Assembly: GCA_002790175.1 (NCBI GenBank)
Contig: PFUQ01000095.1
Span: 1-10,142 of the forward strand
Source of the DNA: Flavobacteriales bacterium CG_4_9_14_3_um_filter_32_8
GTDB taxonomy: Bacteria > Bacteroidota > Bacteroidia > Flavobacteriales_E > Vicingaceae
DNA: 10,142 bases
Reading direction: 5' to 3'
This document shows positions 1 to 5,999 of this stretch, piece after piece. The notes under the pieces were generated by a model, which searched no databases, was not told the origin of the DNA, and worked only from the letters and a program-made list of their open reading frames with translations. Made by a program: the position numbers and the translations under genes. The stretch's first letter is position 1. Every line of letters starts with the position of its first letter.

Positions 1-1
1 A

Positions 2-409
2 AAAGAACAACACGAAACTAGAAATTCGAAACTAGAAATAGCAGCTTTGCTGCAATATGCTGGTGCCAATAACCCATTGTGGGTAATTCGGAAAAATGCA
101 ACCGAAGTAGAGGAAATTAAAGGAAATAAGCAGCCCATTGGAAGCTTTGAAAATGCAAGTTTATTCACTAATCATGCCTTACAATTAGAAAAAGGAGATT
201 GCTTTTACCTCTTTTCTGATGGTTATGCCGATCAATTTGGAGGAGAAAAAGGCAAGAAATTTAGTTCCAAAGCTTTTAAAAGTTTACTGTTATCCATTTG
301 TAATGAAACTATGGCTAAACAAAAAGAATTATTACACCTTCATTTTGAACAATGGAAAGGAAATTTAGAACAAATTGACGATGTTTGTGTAATAGGCGTT
401 AGGATTTAA
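2..409 (+). CDS. SpoIIE/PP2C-type serine phosphatase, C-terminal part (5' end outside the window)
   Basis: The open frame runs in from the left edge, so the TTG at 47 is an internal codon and not a start. The visible 135 residues match the end of the SpoIIE-like PP2C phosphatase domain of Bacteroidota. The motif LQYAGANNPLW is followed by the loop FSDGYADQFGGEKGKKF and by the terminal LEQIDDVCVIGVRI, whose paired Asp residues belong to the metal-binding site of this family. In known relatives this domain ends large sensor proteins, often after TPR repeats and a membrane helix, and removes phosphate from serine on regulatory proteins; the sensor part is not visible here. Just before LQYAGANNP the sequence HETRNSKLEI comes from a 14-bp tandem repeat and replaces a normally variable strand or loop. 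A lipoprotein gene starts 3 bp after the stop, so the two are probably cotranscribed. Confidence 0.85.
   Translation, partial: KEQHETRNSKLEIAALLQYAGANNPLWVIRKNATEVEEIKGNKQPIGSFENASLFTNHALQLEKGDCFYLFSDGYADQFGGEKGKKFSSKAFKSLLLSICNETMAKQKELLHLHFEQWKGNLEQIDDVCVIGVRI
13..40. repeat. Two tandem copies of a 14-bp unit, translated in frame
   Basis: CGAAACTAGAAATT at 13-26 is followed directly by CGAAACTAGAAATA at 27-40, with 13 of 14 bases identical. It lies inside the phosphatase reading frame. Because 14 is not a multiple of three, the two copies encode different peptides (ETRN, then SKLEI). A small inverted repeat GCAGC-TTT-GCTGC follows at 41-53. More copies may lie upstream of the window. Confidence 0.8.
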
Positions 410-412
410 TTT

Positions 413-796
413 ATGAAAAAATTTAATTTACTATTTATTACAGTATTGATTCTTTTATCATCTTGTGCTTCTAATAAAAAAATACTTACTGCAAAACCAA
501 TGTCTATCAACAACTCTGGAGCAACAAGTTGTGAATTGATAGAAAAAGGATTTACTAATAAAGCTGGAAAAATTGAAGCTCGTAAAGAATTGTATTTGAG
601 ATGTTCCATCCAAGATTATTTTATCAAAATTTGTGAAGGGAATGTAACTTATGAAGAACTGAAACCTTATCTCAATTCTGGGATAACAGTAAAAATGGAA
701 ATTAGAGAAGGTATGTGGGACCATTGTGAAGAAAATTCTGCTTATACCCAAAGTAGGACAGGAACTTATGTGATAATAAAATCTATTGAAAAATAA
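413..796 (+). CDS. Lipoprotein of unknown function with four mature-region cysteines
   Basis: This 127-residue protein has a lysine-starting hydrophobic signal and a lipobox ending LLSSC at Cys18, so it should be a lipid-anchored envelope protein. After a short linker the mature domain has cysteines at 40, 64, 74 and 105, which could form two disulfides. A charged stretch around residues 90-106 (VKMEIREGMWDHCEE) and a final strand GTYVIIKSI suggest a small beta-rich domain. I do not recognise a named family. The ATG lies 3 bp after the phosphatase stop, implying cotranscription, but this need not mean shared function. Its stop is only 4 bp from the stop of the convergent gene at 801-1325. An antisense open frame over this region is a shadow. 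Confidence 0.8.
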   Translation: MKKFNLLFITVLILLSSCASNKKILTAKPMSINNSGATSCELIEKGFTNKAGKIEARKELYLRCSIQDYFIKICEGNVTYEELKPYLNSGITVKMEIREGMWDHCEENSAYTQSRTGTYVIIKSIEK

Positions 797-800
797 ATAA

Positions 801-1325
801 TTACTTATTGGTAGTTTTTTTTGCCTCTTCTTTTAATTTTTTCAGTTCAGCACTAACATATTTACTATAAGCTTCATCATGCATGTATTCTCCTTCATCA
901 GTATTGTACTTTATTAATGCTGTTGGAAAATCTAAGTTGGAAATATCAACTCCTTTAAATTTATTTTCGTTCATTAAATCAACCTTAAATTCATACAAAT
1001 ATTTACCATAAAACTCTGTATTTACTTTGGTAGAAATCTGAATCTTTTCAGTAATAAAGCCAGCTTTTTCAACTTCAACCATGTACATCATTCCACTAAA
1101 AAGTATAAATTGAAATTTATTTCCTTTTTTGGTGTTGACCAGTTGTACAATTTTATTGTTTTGATACAACTTAACTAACGCATTATCTATTTTTACATCA
1201 CTTTGAAAAATATAACCTTTAATTTCTAACGAACTTGTTTTTTCTTTCAAAATAGCGATGCTTGTTGCCCCAACAAAAAAGACAATAGAAAAAACCAATG
1301 CAACAAAAAACTTAATTCTTCTCAT
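801..1325 (-). CDS. Exported protein with probable carboxypeptidase-regulatory-like beta domain
   Basis: The 174-residue protein starts with MRRIKFF and a hydrophobic segment to about residue 26 with no lipobox cysteine, so it is either secreted or held by an N-terminal helix. Residues 33-118 (LEIKGYIF...IDNALVKLYQNNK...YMVEVEKAGFITEKIQIST) read like the small beta-sandwich found in carboxypeptidase-regulatory-like domains of Bacteroidota, where a variable element is followed by a turn and strands ending in F-x-x-x-x-I. The tail has a segment LDFPTALIKYN and HDEAYSKYV, then a charged lysine-rich end. The function is unknown. Its start faces the lipoprotein at 1380 across a 54-bp divergent gap. 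The domain call is from pattern recognition only. Confidence 0.75.
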   Translation of the reverse strand: MRRIKFFVALVFSIVFFVGATSIAILKEKTSSLEIKGYIFQSDVKIDNALVKLYQNNKIVQLVNTKKGNKFQFILFSGMMYMVEVEKAGFITEKIQISTKVNTEFYGKYLYEFKVDLMNENKFKGVDISNLDFPTALIKYNTDEGEYMHDEAYSKYVSAELKKLKEEAKKTTNK

Positions 1326-1351
1326 AACAATAAATTATTTTTTAAAGATAA

Positions 1352-1367
1352 CAAATAAATAAATTTG
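1352..1367. promoter_or_regulatory. Back-to-back -7 promoter boxes of a divergent gene pair
   Basis: On the plus strand TAAATTTG at 1360-1367 fits the Bacteroidota -7 consensus TAnnTTTG and lies 12 nt before the ATG at 1380. On the minus strand the adjoining bases 1352-1359 read TTTATTTG, one mismatch from the consensus, upstream of the start at 1325. I see no clear -33 TTTG for either, so the call is tentative. Confidence 0.4.
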
Positions 1368-1379
1368 TACTTTAGTATC

Positions 1380-1664
1380 ATGAAAAAAAATCATCTTATC
1401 ATTGTACTAACAATTGTACTATTTTCTTCTTGTGCTAACATTTTTAACGGATTGGTACTAACCAACCAATGTAAAAAGTGCGAATTGATTAACAAAATGA
1501 ATGGTGAAATACTTTTTACCAACGAAGGTTGTGGTAGTGAAAACACTCATTTGGAAGAAGAAGCTCAACTAAAAGCTTACGAAATGAGCAGAGGATCTTA
1601 TAACCTTTGTAATTTAGAAGTAAACTGTACAACTTGGAAACAAGAACCCACAAAACAGGAATGA
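1380..1664 (+). CDS. Small cysteine-rich lipoprotein of unknown function
   Basis: I choose the ATG at 1380 because the earlier in-frame TTG at 1365 lies inside a promoter box, and because MKKNHLIIVLTIVLFSSC is then a normal lipoprotein signal with Cys18 as the lipid site. The 94-residue product has mature cysteines at 31, 34, 51, 77 and 83 in the pattern CKKC, GCG and C-x5-C, suggesting disulfides outside the cytoplasm or a metal site. The sequence GEILFTNEGCG followed by an acidic LEEEAQLKAYE helix resembles a small conserved Bacteroidota lipoprotein group that I cannot name. The gene stands alone: the next gene begins about 100 bp downstream. Confidence 0.75.
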   Translation: MKKNHLIIVLTIVLFSSCANIFNGLVLTNQCKKCELINKMNGEILFTNEGCGSENTHLEEEAQLKAYEMSRGSYNLCNLEVNCTTWKQEPTKQE

Positions 1665-1764
1665 CTTTTTAATTCTACCAAGCAGAAAAAACATATAAAA
1701 ACTTAATAATTAAATATTTGGTACAAGGATTGTAAATAGTTCTAAAAACTACAATACTTTAGTG

Positions 1765-2007
1765 ATGGACAATTTAGAATTAAGATACAACGATGTAGAG
1801 TTCTACAAAATTACCGACACCATTCAAAAATCATTTGTAACCAGTATAAAACACAGTATTGAAAGAGCTTTAACTCCTGTTAAAAGAGAGTTAGAAAATT
1901 CAGATGGTTTTATACGAGTAAATTACAAAGAACATAAATTAGAAATCACCTCCTTTTACCTTCCCCTACATCTCGAAGAAAAAATTAAACGAATTTTATC
2001 CCATTAA
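1765..2007 (+). CDS. Small cytosolic protein of unknown function
   Basis: The ATG at 1765 (80 residues) is preferred; an in-frame GTG at 1762 would add one residue. There is no signal peptide or membrane segment. The protein looks folded: an N-terminal strand with YNDVEFYKITDTI, a long helix with SFVTSIKHSIERALTPVKRELENS, then strands FIRVNYKEHKLEITSFYLP and a final basic helix. The TACTTTAG sequence at 1755-1762 resembles a -7 box placed 2 nt before the ATG. The stop overlaps the stop of the convergent DUF4349 gene within the bases TTAA at 2004-2007. I do not recognise a family. Codon usage and length suggest a real gene, but support is limited to one frame. Confidence 0.6.
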   Translation: MDNLELRYNDVEFYKITDTIQKSFVTSIKHSIERALTPVKRELENSDGFIRVNYKEHKLEITSFYLPLHLEEKIKRILSH

Positions 2008-2876
2008 TTTATTTTTTTATTCCTTGATTTTTTAATTAATCTCACTATAAGCCATACGGATAATCCAATAAATAAGATAAAAGGCCAAATGTTAATTATC
2101 CCAATAAAAAACCACAACAACCCTTTGTAACCGTTACTTAATCCATTTTTTGCTTTCTCTGAAAATCGAAAACCAGATTCTGTTGATTGATAATAAGTAA
2201 TAGTTAGCGTACTCAAACTCACTTGATCTTTTAAATACCTCAACCTTCCTTCGGTTGACTCAATTTGTTCTCTTAATCGTGCCAACTCATTTTCAACTTG
2301 CAAAATATCACCCACAGAATTCGCCTTGCTCAACAAATCTAAATAACGTTGTTCTACAATTTTTTTAGCTTTTAATCTCGCCTCCACATCAACAAATTCT
2401 TCTGTTACGTCTTTAACGGTGATATTTTGGTCGTCTAGCACTTTTATTGATTTAGAAATGTCCGTTAACAGTTTATCAAAATTTTGGGAAGGAATTCGAA
2501 CGGTAACAGAATGTTGAATACGACTTTCATAAGTATATTCGTCATCTTTTGATAAATAACCGTTTAGGTTGTTTGCAGTTTGATGAATCAACTCTTTGGT
2601 TGATTTACAATCACTCGTTTCGAAAGTGATACTACCTTCTTTAATTAATTTCCGTTCAATATTTTGCATGGCTAAAGCAGGAATATCTTTTTCCGTTGGT
2701 GGTGTTGCTTTACCATCTATAGGTTCAAATTCAGAAGATTCAGCATAAGCTTCGGTTTTTGTTGCAGCAGCAAATGTGGATGACATATCATTTGATTGAC
2801 TTTCTTGACCTGCACAAGAAAGAAGAAATATTGATGCAGTGATGATGACAATTAAACTATATTTTTTACTCATCAT
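2004..2876 (-). CDS. DUF4349 domain lipoprotein
   Basis: I start at 2876 because MMSKKYSLIVIITASIFLLSC then gives a proper lipoprotein signal with Cys21. The longer open frame back to 3026 would bury the signal behind 50 residues and run through a terminator. The 290-residue product has a Ser/Thr/Ala-rich linker (about 22-60), a beta region starting near NIERKLIKEGSITFET, a coiled coil (VEARLKAKKIVEQRY... to LARLREQIESTEGRLRYLKDQ) and strands STLTITYY, all as in the DUF4349 family. It ends with a hydrophobic helix (GLLWFFIGIINIWPFILFIG...) and a basic tail KKSRNK. A lipid anchor plus a C-terminal transmembrane helix is usual for this family. Its biochemical role is not established. An alternative start at 2873 differs by one residue. 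Confidence 0.85.
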   Translation of the reverse strand: MMSKKYSLIVIITASIFLLSCAGQESQSNDMSSTFAAATKTEAYAESSEFEPIDGKATPPTEKDIPALAMQNIERKLIKEGSITFETSDCKSTKELIHQTANNLNGYLSKDDEYTYESRIQHSVTVRIPSQNFDKLLTDISKSIKVLDDQNITVKDVTEEFVDVEARLKAKKIVEQRYLDLLSKANSVGDILQVENELARLREQIESTEGRLRYLKDQVSLSTLTITYYQSTESGFRFSEKAKNGLSNGYKGLLWFFIGIINIWPFILFIGLSVWLIVRLIKKSRNKKIN

Positions 2877-2930
2877 CTTATATTTTACATTATTGTATGA
2901 CTCATTTATGTTTATTTTTTTTGTAAGTAT

Positions 2931-2970
2931 TCGTGAGTTCGCTTCGCTCAGTTTGTGAGACTTCGTGTTC
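2931..2970. repeat. GC-richer TTCG/GTGAG element in the leader of the DUF4349 gene
   Basis: In a very AT-rich leader, bases 2931-2970 stand out: TCGTGAG, TTCGCTTCGCTCAG, TTTGTGAG and ACTTCGTG follow each other, with (T/C)GTGAG repeated twice and TTCG three times. CTCA at 2947-2950 can pair with TGAG at 2956-2959. It looks like a small dispersed repeat element rather than coding sequence, but only one copy is in view. Confidence 0.45.
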
Positions 2971-3009
2971 ATGATTTTAAATTTTAGGTTATTGATAAAA
3001 TTAACTAAA

Positions 3010-3045
3010 AAACTAAAAGCGAGCATTACTGCTCGCTTTTAGTTT
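3010..3045 (-). terminator. Strong intrinsic terminator after the acidic lipoprotein gene
   Basis: Arms 3010-3025 and 3030-3045 are perfect 16-bp inverted repeats with a 4-nt loop. The stem core is AGCGAGCA/TGCTCGCT. On the minus strand it begins 3 bp after the stop at 3049 and is followed by a T-rich tract. It separates the acidic lipoprotein from the DUF4349 gene downstream. It may also act on the plus strand, where TTTT is followed by more T-rich sequence. Confidence 0.85.
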
Positions 3046-3048
3046 CAT

Positions 3049-3276
3049 TTAAACTGTTTCTTTTGCTTCTTCATCAATTAAAACTTCATCAGATTGTTCA
3101 TCGTCATAAACAGTAGAATCAATTGCTGTAGAGTCAGATTCAATTAATTGGTTATCCAATTGATCTAATTGAATAACAGTATCATCAACTGTTTCTGGGT
3201 CGCATGCGATTAATGAAACACTTACAATTCCTAAACAAAGAATTGCTCTTACTGATTTTTGCATTAAATTTTTCAT
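3049..3276 (-). CDS. Very acidic small lipoprotein
   Basis: I start at the ATG ending at 3276 because MKNLMQKSVRAILCLGIVSVSLIAC is then a lipoprotein signal with Cys25. The longer frame to 3345 would run upstream through the promoter. The mature part is only about 51 residues, with roughly 18 Asp/Glu, a single Lys and many Ser/Thr (for example LIESDSTAIDSTVYDDEQSDEV). It should be disordered and strongly negative, perhaps binding cations or coating the envelope; this is inference. A near-consensus Bacteroidota promoter lies 30 bp upstream, and the gene ends in a strong hairpin terminator, so it is a single-gene transcript. I know of no named family. It diverges from the gene at 3408. Confidence 0.75.
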   Translation of the reverse strand: MKNLMQKSVRAILCLGIVSVSLIACDPETVDDTVIQLDQLDNQLIESDSTAIDSTVYDDEQSDEVLIDEEAKETV

Positions 3277-3305
3277 AATTTTAAATTTTTTGGTTAAACA
3301 TAGGT

Positions 3306-3336
3306 CAAACTTAGGGTGAACTTTTTTAATCCAAAA
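3306..3336 (-). promoter_or_regulatory. Bacteroidota-type promoter of the acidic lipoprotein gene
   Basis: Read on the minus strand, TTTTG (3336-3332) and TAAGTTTG (3313-3306) match the -33 TTTG and -7 TAnnTTTG elements with an 18-bp spacer. Transcription should start near 3300, giving a leader of about 24 nt. This is the best promoter in the window. Confidence 0.65.
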
Positions 3337-3346
3337 GAATAACATC

Positions 3347-3394
3347 TGTAAAGCATTTGTAAACTATTTTACAATTTGTAAAACAGCTTGTAAG
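3347..3394. promoter_or_regulatory. Palindromic operator-like array of TGTAAA half-sites
   Basis: A perfect 17-bp palindrome TTTTACAATTTGTAAAA lies at 3367-3383 (8-bp arms around one base). Further TGTAAA or TGTAAG half-sites begin at 3347, 3358 and 3389. Together with the palindrome halves (3368 reverse, 3377) the sites are spaced 11, 10, 9 and 12 bp, about one helical turn. The array sits between the divergent genes, 14 bp before the GTG at 3408 and 11 bp upstream of the -33 element of the minus-strand promoter. It probably binds a dimeric regulator. Confidence 0.55.
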
Positions 3395-3407
3395 TCATTA
3401 TTATCAA

Positions 3408-4334
3408 GTGAAAGAAGAAGAATTAATACAGTTAGAAATTTTAAAAAAAGAAGTGGCAAAAACACTTCAACAATCTTATGCGGTTAGTTTGGATATTAAA
3501 AATTGGAAAGGGCAAGAAATTATTTATCTCCAAGATGACTTAGCAGAAAAAATTAATGGAAGAATTAGCGAAAAATGGTTTTACACGCATATTAAATCCA
3601 ATTCGGGCAAATTACCACGAATTGATATGCTTAATATTTTATGTGAATATGCGGGTTATCAAAATTGGAATGATTTACAAAATAAATTTCCTCAGCCTAA
3701 AACCAGTAAAATAAAACCTAATAAAAAATACAAATCAATAATTTTCATTATTCTCATTATTGCAATACTCTTCTCTACATTTATAGTTTACCAATTCTTC
3801 TCCAAAAAAAATAGTTACCAGTTTTGTTTTGTCGATTCTGATTTAAAAGCACCTATTACCAATTCGCCCATCTGGATTTTTTGGATGAATGATAAAGAAT
3901 CTCCAATGGTATCAAAATGCGATTCTATGGGTTGTTTTCACTTGGAGACTAAGTCTGATAAAATTCAATTTATTGTAAAATCTGCTTACTTTAAAACTGA
4001 TACCATTACTAGAATAGTTTATGATAAAAAAATTAATGAAGAGCAAATTCAGCTAAAAACAAACGACTATGCATTGATGATTCATTTTTTTTCAAAGTCT
4101 AAAGTAAAAAACTGGAAAGAAAGGCGCCAGCAACTTAATCAAATGTTAGCCGATAATGCCATGATTTATCAAGTGTATGAAGATGGTAAAACTGGCATGG
4201 AGTTGTACAACAAAAAAGATTTTATTAATAAGTTAACTGTTCCTTTAAAAAGCTTAAAAAATATTGAAATCATTGAAACCATTTATAATGGTGATAAAAT
4301 TTCGATATTAAAGTTTAAACAAAATCAAGAATGA
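3408..4334 (+). CDS. Membrane-anchored protein with cytoplasmic helical domain and periplasmic beta domain
   Basis: The 308-residue product starts at GTG 3408. Residues 1-95 form a soluble domain whose part ISEKWFYTHIKSNSGKLPRIDMLNILCEYAGYQNWNDL resembles a small helical, HTH-like N-terminal domain seen in Bacteroidota regulators (pattern: Pro-Arg, leucine-rich helix, then GY-x-x-W-x-x-L/F). Basic residues 102-109 precede one transmembrane helix (about 110-130). The periplasmic part begins with a carboxypeptidase-regulatory-like beta module (about 138-215: APITNSPIWIF, CDSMGCFHLE) and ends with a conserved-looking tail from DYALMIHFF through NKKDFINKL to DKISILKFK, perhaps NTF2-like. The layout suits a transmembrane sensor or regulator, but the DNA-binding role is inference. 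It overlaps the next gene by ATGA and follows the palindromic array. Confidence 0.8.
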   Translation: MKEEELIQLEILKKEVAKTLQQSYAVSLDIKNWKGQEIIYLQDDLAEKINGRISEKWFYTHIKSNSGKLPRIDMLNILCEYAGYQNWNDLQNKFPQPKTSKIKPNKKYKSIIFIILIIAILFSTFIVYQFFSKKNSYQFCFVDSDLKAPITNSPIWIFWMNDKESPMVSKCDSMGCFHLETKSDKIQFIVKSAYFKTDTITRIVYDKKINEEQIQLKTNDYALMIHFFSKSKVKNWKERRQQLNQMLADNAMIYQVYEDGKTGMELYNKKDFINKLTVPLKSLKNIEIIETIYNGDKISILKFKQNQE

Positions 4335-4957
4335 GAAAATTAATTTCAAATATTATTGTCTTTTACACACTACTCCTACTCTATTCTTGTGCAAGCGAAA
4401 GTCAAGATAGAAATAATATGACAACTGCAACTGAGGCTGAATCAGCTTCACAATTTAACGAAGATATCAGCTTAGAAAAAAAGATGAATGTCAAAAACAC
4501 CCTATTAACAACTGAACAAAAGGAGGCATTTCAACTAAGAGCAATTGAAAAGTTGGAAGATTTTATTGATTATCTTAAAATAATTGCTGACCAAAAAATT
4601 GATTCCGAATTAAAACAACACTCCATAAGTTTAGCCTTAGAATTGTTTATTAATGACTCTACACTGTTTACTGATTCAATTCTTGCAGATACAACTGAAG
4701 CTATACCCTTAAAAAGTTTTTTAACAACTATTCAAACTAACAAAACACCTATCCTTGTTACCATAGAAGCCATTAAATTCACTGTACCAATAACTGCCGA
4801 TTCGTTATTTAATTACCAAGGGAATATGGAGGTTATTCTGAATATTGATGGAAAAAAAATAACTAAAAACGTAAATGTTCAGTTAGTAGAAAAAAACAAA
4901 AAATTTGGAACTATTAACAAAGAAATTACGGAAATAGGATTAGGAAATATCTATTAA
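4331..4957 (+). CDS. Lipoprotein of unknown function, coupled to the membrane-anchored protein
   Basis: The ATG at 4331 overlaps the previous stop (ATGA), which points to coupled translation and a shared role. The 208-residue product has a signal MRKLISNIIVFYTLLLLYSC with Cys20 as probable lipid site. A polar linker (ASESQDRNNMTTATEAES) follows and resembles the linker of the DUF4349 lipoprotein on the other side of the locus. The mature part has a helical region (about 60-110, with LRAIEKLEDFIDYLKIIAD) and a beta-rich C-terminal half (ILVTIEAIKFTVPIT, MEVILNIDGKKITKNVNVQLVEKNKKFG). It has no further cysteines. I recognise no family. The obvious hypothesis is a periplasm-facing partner of the upstream transmembrane protein. 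Confidence 0.8.
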   Translation: MRKLISNIIVFYTLLLLYSCASESQDRNNMTTATEAESASQFNEDISLEKKMNVKNTLLTTEQKEAFQLRAIEKLEDFIDYLKIIADQKIDSELKQHSISLALELFINDSTLFTDSILADTTEAIPLKSFLTTIQTNKTPILVTIEAIKFTVPITADSLFNYQGNMEVILNIDGKKITKNVNVQLVEKNKKFGTINKEITEIGLGNIY

Positions 4958-4988
4958 CCGTAATTAAAAATTAATAAGGAGAACACTA

Positions 4989-5852
4989 TTACTCCACCAC
5001 CAATACCAAATATTTTGATGAAGACCAAAAAGCTTCATTATCAAGAATGACAAGCTTTTCTGCACTACCATCTTTTCCTTCAATTTTATACGAATTTGCT
5101 GGATGATTGGTAATTATTTTCGCTTTCTTACTCATTAATTTTATCTCATTAATTAACTTAATATCAATTTGAGTAAAATATTTTTTATTAAAATTATCAG
5201 AAAGTTTTATGGATTTTCCAAGTCCAACAAAACCACCTTCTTTGGTAATAACACCTTGCTCTTTTAGTTCTTTAGCAGAACCAAAGCAATAGAAAGCAGT
5301 GTTTAATTTGTCTTCTTTATTGCCTAACTCTTCAATTCTGTTGTTATATTCTTCAAAAAGAACTTTTAATTGCTCATTGGCTTGAACTAATTTTTCTTGT
5401 AAACTAGAAATCTCAGCATCTTTTTGTTGCATCTGAGTAGCCATGCTCTCAATCATTTTTTCTAATTCAGTAATTTTTAAATTAGATTTTTTTAACTTAG
5501 AGTTTAAAGAAGCCATTTTGTTCTTATTCTCTAACAATAAATTATTAATTAATTCGATATCCTCTACTATTTGAGTTTTCTGATTTTCATCCATTTCTCC
5601 ATTACCATTATCGAATCTAGTGGTAATAATTTTTTCTCTTTCTTTAATTTTAGCAAGATTATCTTGGATTTCATTCATTGAGCCAATAAAATCAACTATA
5701 ACAGCTTCTTTACCTTCTAAATTAGTATTGGAAGCTAACTTCTCTTGTTCTAAATCAGCAATTTTGTTTTCTAATTCATCGGTATTACATGAAAATAATA
5801 CAATCACCAAACTAAATAGAAATGCTATTTTACTTATTCCTGAAACTTTCAT
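4989..5852 (-). CDS. Coiled-coil lipoprotein with a conserved Bacteroidota C-terminal domain
   Basis: The 287-residue protein has a lipoprotein signal ending LFSC at Cys22. Directly after it lies a long coiled coil to about residue 180 (NTDELENKIADLEQEK, LLLENKNKMASLNSKLKKSN, LQEKLVQANEQLKVLFEEY). The C-terminal domain starts around LNTAFYCFGSAKELKEQGVI and continues through GGFVGLGKSIKLSDNFNKKYFTQID to LVILDNEAFWSSSKYLVLVVE. I recognise this arrangement from many Bacteroidota genomes. A collagen-binding adhesin name (Cbp1-like) is attached to some such proteins, but I recall that only weakly and do not transfer it. It is likely an outer-membrane or periplasmic structural lipoprotein. It converges on the lipoprotein at 4331 with a 31-bp gap. 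The opposite-strand frame at 5620-5868 is a shadow. Confidence 0.85.
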   Translation of the reverse strand: MKVSGISKIAFLFSLVIVLFSCNTDELENKIADLEQEKLASNTNLEGKEAVIVDFIGSMNEIQDNLAKIKEREKIITTRFDNGNGEMDENQKTQIVEDIELINNLLLENKNKMASLNSKLKKSNLKITELEKMIESMATQMQQKDAEISSLQEKLVQANEQLKVLFEEYNNRIEELGNKEDKLNTAFYCFGSAKELKEQGVITKEGGFVGLGKSIKLSDNFNKKYFTQIDIKLINEIKLMSKKAKIITNHPANSYKIEGKDGSAEKLVILDNEAFWSSSKYLVLVVE

Positions 5853-5999
5853 AGATTATTATTTTTAAGTAGGAGTTACTAGTTACAAATTATTAATTTT
5901 ATCCATTAAAAAGACGAAATTAGGATTATTAAAAGAATTAAATTCTCACTTATAAATATTTTTTATTTCGTTCTTGTTTTAAATAAAAAATCATAACCA

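Noticed and set aside
458..751. Minus-strand frame of 97 codons
   Set aside because: It is fully antisense to the lipoprotein at 413-796, is rich in Phe/Ser/Ile as expected of a complementary shadow, and has no domain pattern.
792..809. AATAAATAATTACTTATT as a terminator between convergent genes
   Set aside because: The imperfect palindrome is purely AT apart from one C, covers both stop codons and would form only a weak stem.
2877..3026. N-terminal extension of the DUF4349 frame back to 3026
   Set aside because: It would start inside a strong terminator, run through a repeat-like element and place 50 residues before a clear lipoprotein signal.
3347..3394. TGTAAA array as a CRISPR or tandem repeat array
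   Set aside because: The units are only 6-8 bp, occur in both orientations and have 3-13 bp spacers; this fits binding sites, not a CRISPR array.
5620..5868. Plus-strand frame of 82 codons
   Set aside because: It is antisense to the signal peptide and coiled coil of the lipoprotein at 4989-5852, which has far stronger support.
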